Assembly: GCA_022497145.1 (NCBI GenBank)
Contig: MU385876.1
Location: forward strand, 248,001-312,000
DNA length: 64,000 nt
Origin: Rostrohypoxylon terebratum
Taxonomy: Eukaryota; Ascomycota; Sordariomycetes; Xylariales; Hypoxylaceae
Direction: 5' to 3'
A program made the position numbers and the translations under genes. The notes below the pieces were generated by a model that searched no databases, was not told the origin of the DNA, and saw nothing but the letters and a program-made list of their open reading frames with translations. Position 1 is the stretch's first letter. Each line of letters begins with the position of its first letter. Below, one piece after another: positions 1 to 10,203 of this stretch.

Positions 1-1328
1 TACCTGGCTCCACTTTGTTCCTGCCTTGATCTTACCAGCCCTGCGGAGTTCCTGGAGTAAGTTAATGAACGCATCTCGTCGTTTTCGCTCAACTCGGAGT
101 TTCTTATTCCTCTGATTCTGGCGAGTTTCGTTGAAGCTTCTTTCCAAGGATTTGATATGGTTTTGGAAAGCAGTGAGTATATCAAAGTTATTGAGAGTTT
201 TATACTTGTCGTCATGCTGGAAGGGAGCGGTATTCTTCAGAATATTCTGGGCCTCAGACCATCGGGTGTAGGGTTCAAGGTTCAGCTTAGGGAAAAGGTC
301 GATAAGACCATCCATGGCGCTCTTACGAAGGCTAGCTTGGGCTTCGACATGAGCTTTCCTAAGTTCCACGATGTAATCCTCGAACAGCTGGCGTCGCTCG
401 TCTTCGTCATTGGTTGAGCGGAAAATGGTCTCACCCTCGATGATAGGGCGAGCTGTTTTCCAACGCGTATAGTGTTTAATCTCGGGGTGACTCTTCAACA
501 TGACGGCAAAATCGGCCCGGAGCTTTGCAAGTCTATCTTTGGCACGTTCCTTGTCTTGAATTATCATGTCTTGGCAATACTTTTCGAAGGCGGCCTTTCG
601 GTCCTTGGGGTCTTTGATAGCTCGGTATTGGGGATCCTTGATGGTAGCTCGCATCGTCTGCTCCCAGGTCCAGTCGGGTTGAACACCGCTGCGGCGTAAC
701 AGCTTCGTGAATGCCGCCTCGGCTTCTTCGGGGGTCGCATATTCCGGTTCGTTGCTTGCGGGAACAAATGCTTGCACACGTAAATCACTACCGTGGGTCA
801 ACTGACGCGACTCGGGAAAGGTCTCTCGGTACTCGCGATGATGATCGTAGCCCGAAGCCGGCGGAAACGACGAATTGGGAGTGAACGGTGTAGCGGATCT
901 ACATACGGGTTAGCAATAGACATAGGCATAGGTGATATTATTTTAGGATTTCTTACGAGGGTGTCGACGGTGTGGTTTCTTGACCTAATGCCTTTCTGTA
1001 AACCTCGGGCATCTCCCATGAACTTTGTTTGGTTTCTGTATTGTACCAATACTTGCGGCCGCCTTCGGCAGTATACTCTTTCCATGGCTGGTTCGCCAAA
1101 GCGCGCTATAGATTTTGAAGATAGTTAGCATGATTAGCTTATTGAAGTGACGGATGTGGGATGTAAGCAATGCGCGTAACAAACCTCAGCTGGCGACATC
1201 ATTTCCTCCGGCTTAGTCCATTGTGTCGCCTTGGTAATACTATTGTAATAGTATACGCGTCCATCGGGACTCTTGTATTCTTGCCAGGGATTTGGCTGGC
1301 CGAAATGGCTGTTGACTCCGTTCATCAT
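1..1328 (-). CDS. PRP40: Pre-mRNA-processing factor Prp40 (5' part; runs off window start)
   Basis: U1 snRNP-associated splicing factor that bridges the 5' splice site and branch-site proteins in the nucleus. Exons on the minus strand are 1328-1185, 1105-957 and 898 to beyond base 1, with introns at 1184-1106 (GTTTGT, branch GCTAAC, TATAG) and 956-899 (GTAAGA...GTAG). Frames join cleanly. The start is the double ATG giving MMNGVNSHFGQ. Exon 1 holds WW domain 1 (PWQEYKSPDGRVYYYN, residues about 14-42). Exon 2 holds WW domain 2 (PWKEYTAEGGRKYWYN). Exon 3 holds FF domains, beginning near AFTKLLRRSGVQPDWTW, then a second and a third, with a fourth cut by the window edge (LLQELRRAGKIKAGTKW). Two WW plus serial FF domains is the Prp40 architecture. 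It is divergently arranged with TRS65. The family call is firm; the C-terminus is not visible. Confidence 0.93.
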
Positions 1329-1953
1329 GGCGATAGCTTCCCGGCGCCTATTGTAGCTAAGTACAAATTTGTTGAGACCTTATTATCTGATAGATCTACT
1401 TCCCCCATAGAAGGGTGAAATAGAGCGATGAAGCGAAGAGGACACTTGGTAGGAAATTGGGTTTCATCAAGGGAGAAGGGAGAAGGGAGATAATAGTTGC
1501 TTCGCTGATGAAGAAACAAATAGCTTGAGTGAATCGAGTTAATAAAATGACGAAATTTTTTGGTTCAGCTGTGACCGGAGGAGGTCGGCACGCACCTGGC
1601 AAGTGCGAGTACCTATGAGTTAACTTTCAATTACCTAATACAGTACCAATTTATGATTATACTGTTTAAAAGAGTAAACTTTATTGGCGATAGTCCGTGC
1701 CTAGTTGATAAGCTGTGATATGCATTTATCACAAACCGGACCACCCCCGTCAGCTCCCATTAAGTTTTATTCAAGCTATTCACATATTACCAAAAGTCTT
1801 TCTTCATCATACCCGATATCAAAACGTACCAGCTCTTTCTCTTTCACATACGGTCCTCCCACCACACACACACACACACACAGCGGTCATGAATAATGAC
1901 CCGAGTGCCCTACACTTTCGTTAACCTGTGGTGTGTTGGATATTACCTGGAAA
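1329..1953. promoter_or_regulatory. Divergent intergenic promoter region between PRP40 and TRS65
   Basis: About 620 bp separate the two divergent starts. The TRS65-proximal half is pyrimidine-rich, typical of filamentous-fungal core promoters, and contains a CA microsatellite at about 1862-1882. Short open frames here have no support. No specific regulator site is recognised. Confidence 0.4.
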
Positions 1954-3867
1954 ATGTCTGATCCAGCCTTCGACACGACCTCCCAAACCGCATTCGATTT
2001 ACTTGACGATTCAAGTCTCACATACTTCATTCCCCTCGCCACAGACTTCCGCGTCGAGGAAGCATTCAAGGATGGTATAGAGAAATCCGAGGAGCCCTTC
2101 AGCTCGGTAGAGCGACGGGAATCTCTCTTCTTCGGTTAGCATACCCCTATTTCTTCCAAGAGGTCTATTTCTCACCGTGCTCATTGTTAGACCCCAGATG
2201 AATCCGTTGATATTTACCTCGTTCTCAAATGCCCCTTCGTCGAACCAGACCTTTTGCGATCCTCCCTGCGAAGCCTGGTAATCTCTTTGGAGGCACTGAT
2301 TGTAAATGCGACGGCACCGGACCGCGATGGCCAACCGCCTTCGGAAATCATTTCTACTGGAACCGTAGGCAATAATGAGGATCCTACAATATTGTTTGGA
2401 TTCTTAGGGGATCATGGGGAGGGAGCTAAGGAGGGCGAAGAAGCCGAGGAAACCGAGGAAGCCGAAGAGGAGCGTCGCCAATTTGCTGTTGCTGTGTGGA
2501 AACACTCGGTATTCCTTAATCGGCCTCGAATGCGACTACAGAGTCCGTCGGTTGTTTTCGCGGCTACGGCCGGCCTGAAACCGGTAGTTCAATCTCTGCT
2601 TGATGGGCCTCGCGATGCATACCTACCTAGTGGCGTGCCCTCTGGTCTGAATCTCCTGGGGTCATTCGCAGAAGACCCTGCCATGAATGGCGTCAAACCT
2701 CGCCTGTCAGCTCTTCGAGTATCTCGCGTTGCGCCGGTTACCCGCCACGATGAAGACGTTCTGCAACCTATAAAGTCCTTGTCTAAACTCTCACTGCGCA
2801 TATACCCCGCGGCGCATTCACGCATGCGCTTTACTCACCTTAACACGACCCCTTCTACGGCGACCGTCCTTGCGATGCTGGAAGTTGACTTTACACCCTT
2901 CTTTGACTGCGAGATCATGCTTGACAAGATATCGATATCTGTGGTAGATGGTCTAGTGGAGGACCTTACAGGCCAGGCCGGAATGCCGCTCCCGGTATCC
3001 TGTGTGGCTCATGATCACATCACGTTCCTATACCGTCTTTCACCAGCCGATGCGGAGGTCGTGTCGAAAAATCCCATACGAGACCTTAAGATTTCTATCT
3101 CTGCGGTAGCCCTGCTCCGGCCAGATGTCTGCATGCCTCGCTTGAAAATGGCGTGGACTGCTACGGTTGACTTTACCATCCCGGTGAACCCGGGCTATGG
3201 GTCTACTATGCAGCCTATTCAGCGAATGCATCGTCCAAGTCAACTCTCAATAGGGGGTGAGAGTACAATCTCCCTGACAGCGCCTTCCGTTGCGCGGCCG
3301 GACTCCTTACCTTCTCTGGAAGCTGCGACGCGGACGGAGACTGCCGTGCCCGATATGGGTATAACCATGACGTTCACGTCTCTATATCCAGATAAGGATA
3401 TCTTCCCTGGCGATGAGTTCGTTTGGAACGTCTTTGTCGTGAACCGGTCCCCGATGCCATCAGCGATACCGAGGAAGCTAGCGATAGTGGCAATCCCGAA
3501 GAGAAGACGAAACGAATCGCGGGTCAACCGCCCCCCTTCCGTTTCTCGGATGTCGCATGACCAATTTCATCAACTGAAGTCACCCAAAGACCGGAGTGTG
3601 GCAGATGCGGTCCTTGACGAGAACGTCCTCCATGCTATGCAGCACAGCAGTATCATCGACAGCGCGGAGGTGGTGTGCCTGAGCGCAGATGTCAGAGTCG
3701 GCCCGCTCGCACCTGGAGCATGTCACGTTGCCGAGCTCAAGTTCTTAGCTTTGAAAGAAGGCATTGTGGGCGTTGAGGCGGTCCGGGTCATTGACCTTGC
3801 AAATAATGAGCATGTAGATATACGAGACTTGCCCACTGTTATTGTTAAGGGAAAGCACGAGGACTAA
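1954..3867 (+). CDS. TRS65: TRAPPII complex subunit Trs65-like
   Basis: Trs65 is a TRAPPII-specific subunit of the Ypt31/32 GEF that acts at the late Golgi. The CDS is join(1954-2134, 2198-3867), giving 616 aa. The 63-nt intron is set by GTTAGC at 2135 and CAG at 2195-2197. Using the earlier TAG acceptor at 2189-2190 would bring in a stop codon, so the CAG acceptor is needed. The protein begins MSDPAFDTTSQTAFDLLDD. The C-terminal half has beta-rich immunoglobulin-like segments (ISISVVDGLVEDL; MTFTSLYPDKDIFPGDEFVW) and ends with LAPGACHVAELKFLALKEG followed by VRVIDLANNEHVDIRDLP, the recognisable Trs65 C-terminus. An acidic Glu-rich stretch lies near residues 110-125. An in-frame upstream ATG at 1933 would add seven residues. 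The call rests on recalled family resemblance at the C-terminus. Confidence 0.8.
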
Positions 3868-5183
3868 TGAGTAGGTATGATGACTTGAGTGCGCTTACGA
3901 CATTGCTTTTGAGATACACCCTAAGTACTTAGTCTTCCCAATGTATTATGATGATCCCTTGCCTTGGCTCTATACTTTCATGAGACATGTTTCAACATCT
4001 GCTGTTTTGTTTTCCATTATAGCTAGCGGTCGACCAATGCAGCTTTTATCACGATATTTACCTAACGATAACGAGAAACAACCACCCCAACCTTCTCCAT
4101 TTAATATCCTCGACGTATAGACACTTTCAGCTGGACCGGTCGCGATGCGTCTTTCTCCTTCGAGGTATAGTCTAAATGATAGTGAGGGGTAAGTTCGCCG
4201 ATCTTTCATACCATTGCAGCACTTCGCCTGCGGAGCTTTAGGCGTAGCCACGTGTAGGATAAGGTATAACAAGTGTCTGCGAGATGCAACTAGCTAAGTG
4301 CTCTGCGGAATTGATATTCCTTTCTTCAGCTGGAGCGGTCACCGCTCGCGCCAAGCTGCGTTACGTACAGTAGAAGCAAGCCTAGTACGGGCTAAGTTCT
4401 ACCTCATTTGAAGACAATAACTAATAGCCACCAACTGCAGATCACCGGGGAGGAAAGCTTCGCTAGGGATGATCGTGCAGATGCCTACAGGAGGTTGGAC
4501 CGGTGACCGGGTTTTCATGATCGAAGCGATGGGACATGTAAGGAAATCGTCTTAACCTGTTTGAAATCTCGATACAAGCCGTTTCAATCCTCCATCGTAA
4601 AAATGCGGTTTATGTAATAGTATCGTAGGATTTAAAGTGCTTAGGTACCTGGTGTACACTTACGGGGTACACGCAAGCGCATCGTAATCGACGATCCGTG
4701 ACGATCCTTCAGAACTTAGCTCATATTTTCGTAGTATTTCGCAGTCTTTTTCTACCGATAGTGACTACGGCACGGAAAACTTGTTTCGGTCGATAGACAG
4801 GACTAAAGGGAGTGAGTTGTCAATCATTTCTGACCGACCCCCTCCATCTTTTATCACGTCACAGGGTGATGATGCCCAAAGTCGTAAGTTGGAATCCTTT
4901 GTTCGTCCGCGTTGCTGTCGGCGTTTACGGAATCGTGAATAGGGTACGGCTTTTACGTCCGAAGAGGTAGAAATCGCACTTTTATGAGTATGAAAATATC
5001 CATGGATCCTTTTCATTCTATGGTACGAAATAGTCACTGTAAATATTCGTGCCCAAGCCTGAATTTTCTAATCGACGAAACGCCGAAGTACCTATGATCG
5101 AGGACATGTCTCAATTTGCTATTTAATTGAATTGAGGCGCATACTTAATACTAGTACGAATAATATGGGGTCGGGTATGAGCG
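3868..5183. other. Intergenic stretch, no supported gene
   Basis: Stop codons are dense in all frames and the few open frames of up to 100 codons lack introns, domains or codon bias. I see only scattered short AT-rich tracts. Nothing else is supported between the TRS65 stop and the hAT-type element. Confidence 0.4.
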
Positions 5184-5191
5184 AGCTAATT

Positions 5192-5596
5192 CAGCGCACG
5201 AAATCAGGCAGGCCAAAATGGCGGCCTGATCAGTCAGGCCAGTCAGGCTCAGGCCAGGCCACACCCTTTAGCCTGACTGGGTAAGGTCAGTTTTCCCTTT
5301 CCGGCCTGACTGATGGCCTGTCAGGCCAAGTTCTCAAGTAGAGCCCGCTTTTATACGTATTTTTATTGATTGATTAAGAAAGTACCTAGGTACTTTTCCT
5401 AGTAATTTCAACAAATATCCACCCTCAAATTTAAGCTTATTAAGTGACCCACCAAGCCTATTATGTGGCCCACATTTCCTGGAGGCCTGACGAATCTGAC
5501 TGCCTGACTGACCCCAGTCAGGCAGCTCTAGTCAAGTGGGCCAATCAGGTCAGTTTTAAGGTCCGGCCTGGCCTGACTGCCTGATTTGGTGCGCTG
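5192..5596. mobile_element. Non-autonomous hAT-type MITE (405 bp) with 8-bp target-site duplication
   Basis: The left end reads CAGCGCACGAAATCAGGCAG. The reverse complement of the right end reads CAGCGCACCAAATCAGGCAG, matching at 19 of 20 positions. The element is flanked by an exact 8-bp direct repeat, AGCTAATT, at 5184-5191 and 5597-5604. Termini beginning CAG together with an 8-bp duplication are hallmarks of the hAT superfamily. The interior has no coding capacity. It carries many copies, in both orientations, of CAGGCC/GGCCTGA-type motifs near both ends. Subterminal repeats of this kind are often transposase-binding sites; that role is inference. The exact duplication and near-identical ends suggest a fairly recent insertion, mobilised in trans by a hAT transposase located elsewhere. 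Confidence 0.9.
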
Positions 5597-5604
5597 AGCT
5601 AATT

Positions 5605-6796
5605 ACATACATCCGAGGAGTTGGGTACCGGGTGGGTAACAAATGCAAATGCATGCATGTTTGCACGCCGCAGACGTCGTAGATGGGCCATGTTACCTTC
5701 GATTACGGCTATCTGACCGGCTACTGATTGTATGTGCGTTGAATATTGATGGGTATCGATGATATTAATAATGATAAGGGGATTTAGGGGATTCAGGGGA
5801 TTTCAGGGTCTCTCATCCTTGGAAGATGCTTGGAAAAGAGTGCCTTGAATCATAAGGCGTCGATAGGATTATCAGTACATACCTATGAGAGGAGGGTCGA
5901 TGATAGCATCCCGCCGTGCGCCAAGCCGGAAATGGTCAAGTCGAAAGCCACACCGCAGATTTTATACCCATTTGTAGCAGTTTACGTACAGTTGTACACG
6001 GCTGACGTCTTCTAATGCGGCTGAATTCAAGCTCTCAAGACTTTTAGGAGGGTACTACTCAGCAGCACCTAAGGGGACCTAAGGGCTTAAGGGATGACGA
6101 AACATGCACCGGATGCTCGGATCTACTATGTACAAATAAAATTTCATCAGTGCGGACCCGACCTCTACCGCCCGTCGGTTTTTGGACTTGTTCTTGGCTG
6201 CTTCTAGTCAGTCTGGGTTTGACAAAGCCATCTGGCCATCTAGAACCATACAAAACATACAAACCATACAAAACCATTAAATCTAGTGGGCTGGTTCTGG
6301 GATAGTCCGGAAAATCCGGCAATCCCAAGAGCCACATCCAGCACATCCAGAGCTTCCCAAGCCCTTCCAACCCCGATTTATAAGTATCTAGCGTGATGTT
6401 GGCAGCACGTTTTCGAGCGCCTTCGATGGCTTTGTCCGCTATCGTCGGACACTCGGAGAGAGCGAAGTACTCACTTACACTCTCACTCTACTAACACACA
6501 CACATTCTCACACACCCATGTCTTACTGCGGTTCGTGACGTTATAGATAAAATCGCTCAGTATCAGTATAAGGTCATCTCTCTATCACTTTTTCCGCTTC
6601 CTGCCACTTTCCGTGACTTTGCACTGCTATGGAAAACTACTTCCTATCAACACTTCGGACGGCCAAATATTAAATAGACTAGCTCAAGCGCCGGCTTGGT
6701 TACTTGCCTCCCTAGTCTCACACCGCCCTCTCTCATATCCACCCCTTTGATCTACAAGCTCTAAAAGCATAGAGTCCGAGGATCCCTTTAAACGAG
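5605..6796. other. Intergenic stretch with low-complexity tracts
   Basis: It contains a run of GGGGATTT/GGGGATTC-like repeats around 5777-5811, CATACAAA-type repeats around 6246-6279 and CA-rich sequence at 6490-6515. The last 250 bp before 6797 are pyrimidine-rich and probably form the promoter of the small membrane protein gene. No gene is supported. Confidence 0.4.
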
Positions 6797-7114
6797 ATGG
6801 CCGACTTCGCCAAGACCCTCGTCGTAGCCATCGTCGTCTGTGTTGTCGTGGTGCTGGTAGTGACGGCCCTGTTAATCTACATCGCGGTCAACTGGGCAAA
6901 GATAATACGCATTGTCTCCCGCGACCGTATGGCATCGCCACCGAGCGAGAAGCCTACCTGGCCGGAACCAAGGCCTTCGAGCGATTTCGTCCCTTCGCCT
7001 ATTTCATCTATGAGATCGTCGAGGATCAGCGCCGACCCGATGATGACCAAATTCACATCAGAGCATGGCCAGACTTTAACACCACCTCCCAACGTGAAGC
7101 AAGCAGGGGAATAA
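6797..7114 (+). CDS. Small single-pass membrane protein, hypothetical
   Basis: This is a 105-aa open frame with an ATG start (MADFAKTLVVAIVVCVVVV). One strong hydrophobic helix spans about residues 6-31. A basic flank (NWAKIIRIVSRDRM) follows, then a Pro/Ser-rich hydrophilic tail to residue 105. A basic residue cluster just after the helix suggests that the tail faces the cytosol. A clear pyrimidine-rich leader precedes the ATG. I recognise no family. The strong membrane segment and clean composition favour a real gene, but a short intronless frame in a gene-poor region could be spurious. It stands alone between intergenic stretches. Confidence 0.5.
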   Translation: MADFAKTLVVAIVVCVVVVLVVTALLIYIAVNWAKIIRIVSRDRMASPPSEKPTWPEPRPSSDFVPSPISSMRSSRISADPMMTKFTSEHGQTLTPPPNVKQAGE

Positions 7115-7820
7115 ACTCCTGTTTTTCCTCCTACGACATGAGGTACGAGCTACGAGTTATGACTGGAATTGTATATACTGTGCCATTTGAGAAAAAGACT
7201 GTCTATTGGCTGGTCCCATACGGTATCATGGTATTGCATGGTTTAGCATCATTGCACTGCTAGGCGTTAAGGGGTCGAGCGATATCCTCATTGTATAAAC
7301 GGGTCACTATATGGGGGTAGAGGAAAGACGGAGACGTCGTATCAACCGGCTGCAAGGCCTAACGACTCTGGGATATATTAATTGCATTAGAAATACGGAA
7401 TGAGATTGTTGTTGACTAAAAGGACTTTAGGGATTCAGTGGTTGGGTTTGCTCATCTTGAACATACTATGCATGATGTAATACTATCTGATGATCATGGT
7501 CCCTTCGAGTTAAACTTCACAATGACGGGAACAACACCTAAGCAACGGGACGGGCCGACAGTCACAATGTCAATCAAAGTTCAACGAGACGAGTTCGCGG
7601 AAGTCTCTTTACACGACGATACCTCGGGTCCTCAACACATGATGGCCAATAAATTCGATCAACGAAAATTGACGAGAAGCCAACCAGCACCGACTCCTGA
7701 GGCTACGTGATACAGCAGCGAGCGCACCGCATCCAGCGAATGGAGATGTTCTTCCCCTAATCCCGTCCACCCCTTTTAACCCAACCCAACCCAACCCAAT
7801 CCTCACAACACAATCACAAA
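7115..7820. other. Intergenic stretch, no supported gene
   Basis: A 90-codon open frame at 7438-7710 has no recognisable domain and looks accidental. A short AACCC tandem run occurs at about 7778-7798, just past the 3' end of the neighbouring minus-strand gene. Confidence 0.35.
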
Positions 7821-8486
7821 CTAGAGCAACGCAACAGCCCCCAAAACCCCCACCGCCGCGACCGCGCTCACAGCAACGCCCGTCGGCCTCGCCCCCGCCG
7901 CCGCATTCCTACTACTACTCTCGCTCGCCGTCGCACTCGCACTCGCACTCACACCCGACGCCGTGGCATCCGCCAGCTTCACACACCCCGTATCCGCGAG
8001 CGCGGTGAGCAAATTAACCGCCTCAGTGATATTCCTCGGGCTAAACCCAACCCCGCTCACCGTCGCCGTCGGCGCCAGCGCCGCGCACTCGCGATACACA
8101 TCACTCACGTCGGCGGCGTTAGCGGCCACGTAGCTAGCGAGCTGGGACTGGTAGGAAGCGGCGGCGGGGCGCAGGGAAGACGGGATGGCGGAGGCGAGGG
8201 AGGTAGCGGCGGCGCAGGGGGAGCTCGCGAACGCGGTGATGTTGTCGCTCGTGGCGTCGTTGATGAAGCTGCTGAGGGCGTCGTTGGAGGGGGACGGGAA
8301 GGCGGTGCCGAGGACCACGCCGGCGGGGGCTAGGCATGGGATGGAGATTGTGCTAGTTGGCATCGACATCGACATCGACATCGAGCCGGACATCGGCATC
8401 GACATTGACATGTCCATGGAGGATGATTGGGCGAGGGCGTTGGGTACCAGACCGGCAACGGCGAGGAGGGCGATTTGGTGACGCAT
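7821..8486 (-). CDS. Secreted, probably GPI-anchored protein with Met/Ser-rich N-terminus
   Basis: The frame encodes 221 aa without introns. It has a signal peptide (MRHQIALLAVAGLVPNALAQ, cleavage near residue 19-20). A Met/Ser tandem follows (MDMSMSMPMSGSMSMSM), then a globular part with four cysteines near residues 51, 91, 133 and 168 that could form two disulfides. After a Ser/Ala-rich linker comes a C-terminal hydrophobic tail (GVAVSAVAAVGVLGAVALL) typical of GPI-attachment signals. The layout matches fungal cell-wall or infection-structure-type surface proteins, but I cannot name a family. The Met-x-Met array resembles the Cu(I)-binding ectodomains of Ctr transporters; a metal role is speculation. 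GC content is markedly higher than in the flanking DNA. The repeat coding DNA (ATCGAC-like hexamers) is prone to length change. Confidence 0.8.
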   Translation of the reverse strand: MRHQIALLAVAGLVPNALAQSSSMDMSMSMPMSGSMSMSMSMPTSTISIPCLAPAGVVLGTAFPSPSNDALSSFINDATSDNITAFASSPCAAATSLASAIPSSLRPAAASYQSQLASYVAANAADVSDVYRECAALAPTATVSGVGFSPRNITEAVNLLTALADTGCVKLADATASGVSASASATASESSSRNAAAGARPTGVAVSAVAAVGVLGAVALL

Positions 8487-10203
8487 GGTGGTGAGGAGAT
8501 CGATACTGGTTAGAGTATGGTTGAATTAAGACGAGTTGAGCGATATACTTGTGATGTGTGAGATTTTGTTGACTTATTTGAGATCGATGAGAAGCAATAT
8601 CCCTTAATGAGCGTACAGAGGAAACAACGACGACTTATATAACGGTTTTTTGGTAGGACTTATTATTCTTGTTACACGCCTCCTCGAGACATTGGTATTG
8701 ATTAGTACTCAACCTGCATGATAACCCACGCCTCGCGAACTCAGCCCAGTCATTAATGAAACAATCGGATAATGGCTCGATGGCGTCCAACCTGACGGAT
8801 GTGGTAGCACAACGCCGCCACCTTCCCCGGAATCACTGACCGATTGTCGTCTTACAGGAATCCCTTCTAGTTCTACTTACGCGATGGTGGATCCCGAGTA
8901 GACGGGTGATAAGCGGGTGACTGCGTATAGCTTGAGAAGACGGCTTGATTGGTCTATCAAGCTATGTTACAGCGTTGTGTACAGCGTTGTGTATTTTAAG
9001 AATCATCGAATAATCATATGATAGACACTGGTTGTAAGATCCTAGGTGTTAACAAACGCTGCTCTACGCACGTAAGCAAGAAGATAGGTGCCCCCAACTA
9101 CGGATCTGGGATCGGCCAATTCTATGATCGCCCAATAACTTCTCCAGCTACCTAGCCTTACAGTGTTGAGATGCCAAGTTGTGGTTGGGACGACGATCTT
9201 CTGTAGGTCATGTTGCTAACAGGAGGGTGCTGTGTAACAGCTCAGCGAGGATGGTGATTTTCGTAGCGTAGCTAAACTGCATATGGGGTCCTAGATAGGA
9301 TTCTTAAAAGGGACGTAAGTGTAACGGAAAAGTTTTAACTGCAGTTTCCAACCTTTTTACCAGACATACTGCTTGAAAAGGGGCCTGGCGATATCTTTTG
9401 ACTGATCTATTGTCACGGATCCCCAGATTCCAAACACTAAGATCATGATGTTTATATTTAGAAATAGCTACCCCAAAATTTCACTATCAAACCTCGACAG
9501 TCTACATAGATACTACTGTCACGAAAACGCAGTCGAGCCAGGATATACCGTTGATGAATATTTTATTATCAACAAAACTTCGGGTTTCGAGACCCCGGGG
9601 TTATAATACTAGCTACCTAAGCATCTCCTCCACGGGCTCATCTACCAACTCTGCACATAAAACCCTCTTTCTCTCCCCCTACAATCAACCGCGTAAAATA
9701 CAGGCAGAAGAGCGTACTATGCAGGTAAAAGAAGAGCAACATACAGCCTGGCTAGTCTGCGTAGAAGGTACATGATGGTAGTAGTGTTCAACAAACATTA
9801 TACAAAAAGACCAAAGATCAAGGCCTGGCACTTTGTATGTAAATATACAATATGTTGTAAGTGCGAAGGGTAGAATGGTAAAGATAGGTAACCGAGAACA
9901 AAAAGCCAAAGCAAGAACAAAAGCACCAAAATAATTTCTTTTGATACCAACGCCGAATTCCGAATCCAGACAGACGTGCTGCGCTAGCAAGGTGCGTGTC
10001 GTGGACGGGGATGCCAAACAATCCTGTAAATGCCAAATCAAGCGCGGATAGAAAGGTAACCTGTGTGTACTATGTATGTACTAGGCACTAGGTATGTATG
10101 TGTGAGAGAGTAAGTGTCGATGCTGATGATATTGTCGTGGGAATCGTGATGATAAAAATGCAAGACGTGTCTACTACTCTAAAGAAAACGATCGGAAAGC
10201 CGT
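8487..10203. other. Intergenic stretch, no supported gene
   Basis: It includes the 5' region of the GPI-type protein gene and the 3' flank of the coiled-coil gene. A duplicated 12-mer, ACAGCGTTGTGT, lies at about 8971-8994. Open frames at 9551-9775 and 9685-10041 show no coding signature. The last few hundred bases before 10204 are probably 3' untranslated sequence. Confidence 0.35.

Noticed and set aside
7438..7710. 90-codon open frame
   Set aside because: No homology signs, no promoter-like context, and close to random expectation for this interval.
7778..7798. AACCC repeats as a telomere-like tract
   Set aside because: Only a few copies of a pentamer, not the TTAGGG/CCCTAA unit, in a gene-flanked interior position.
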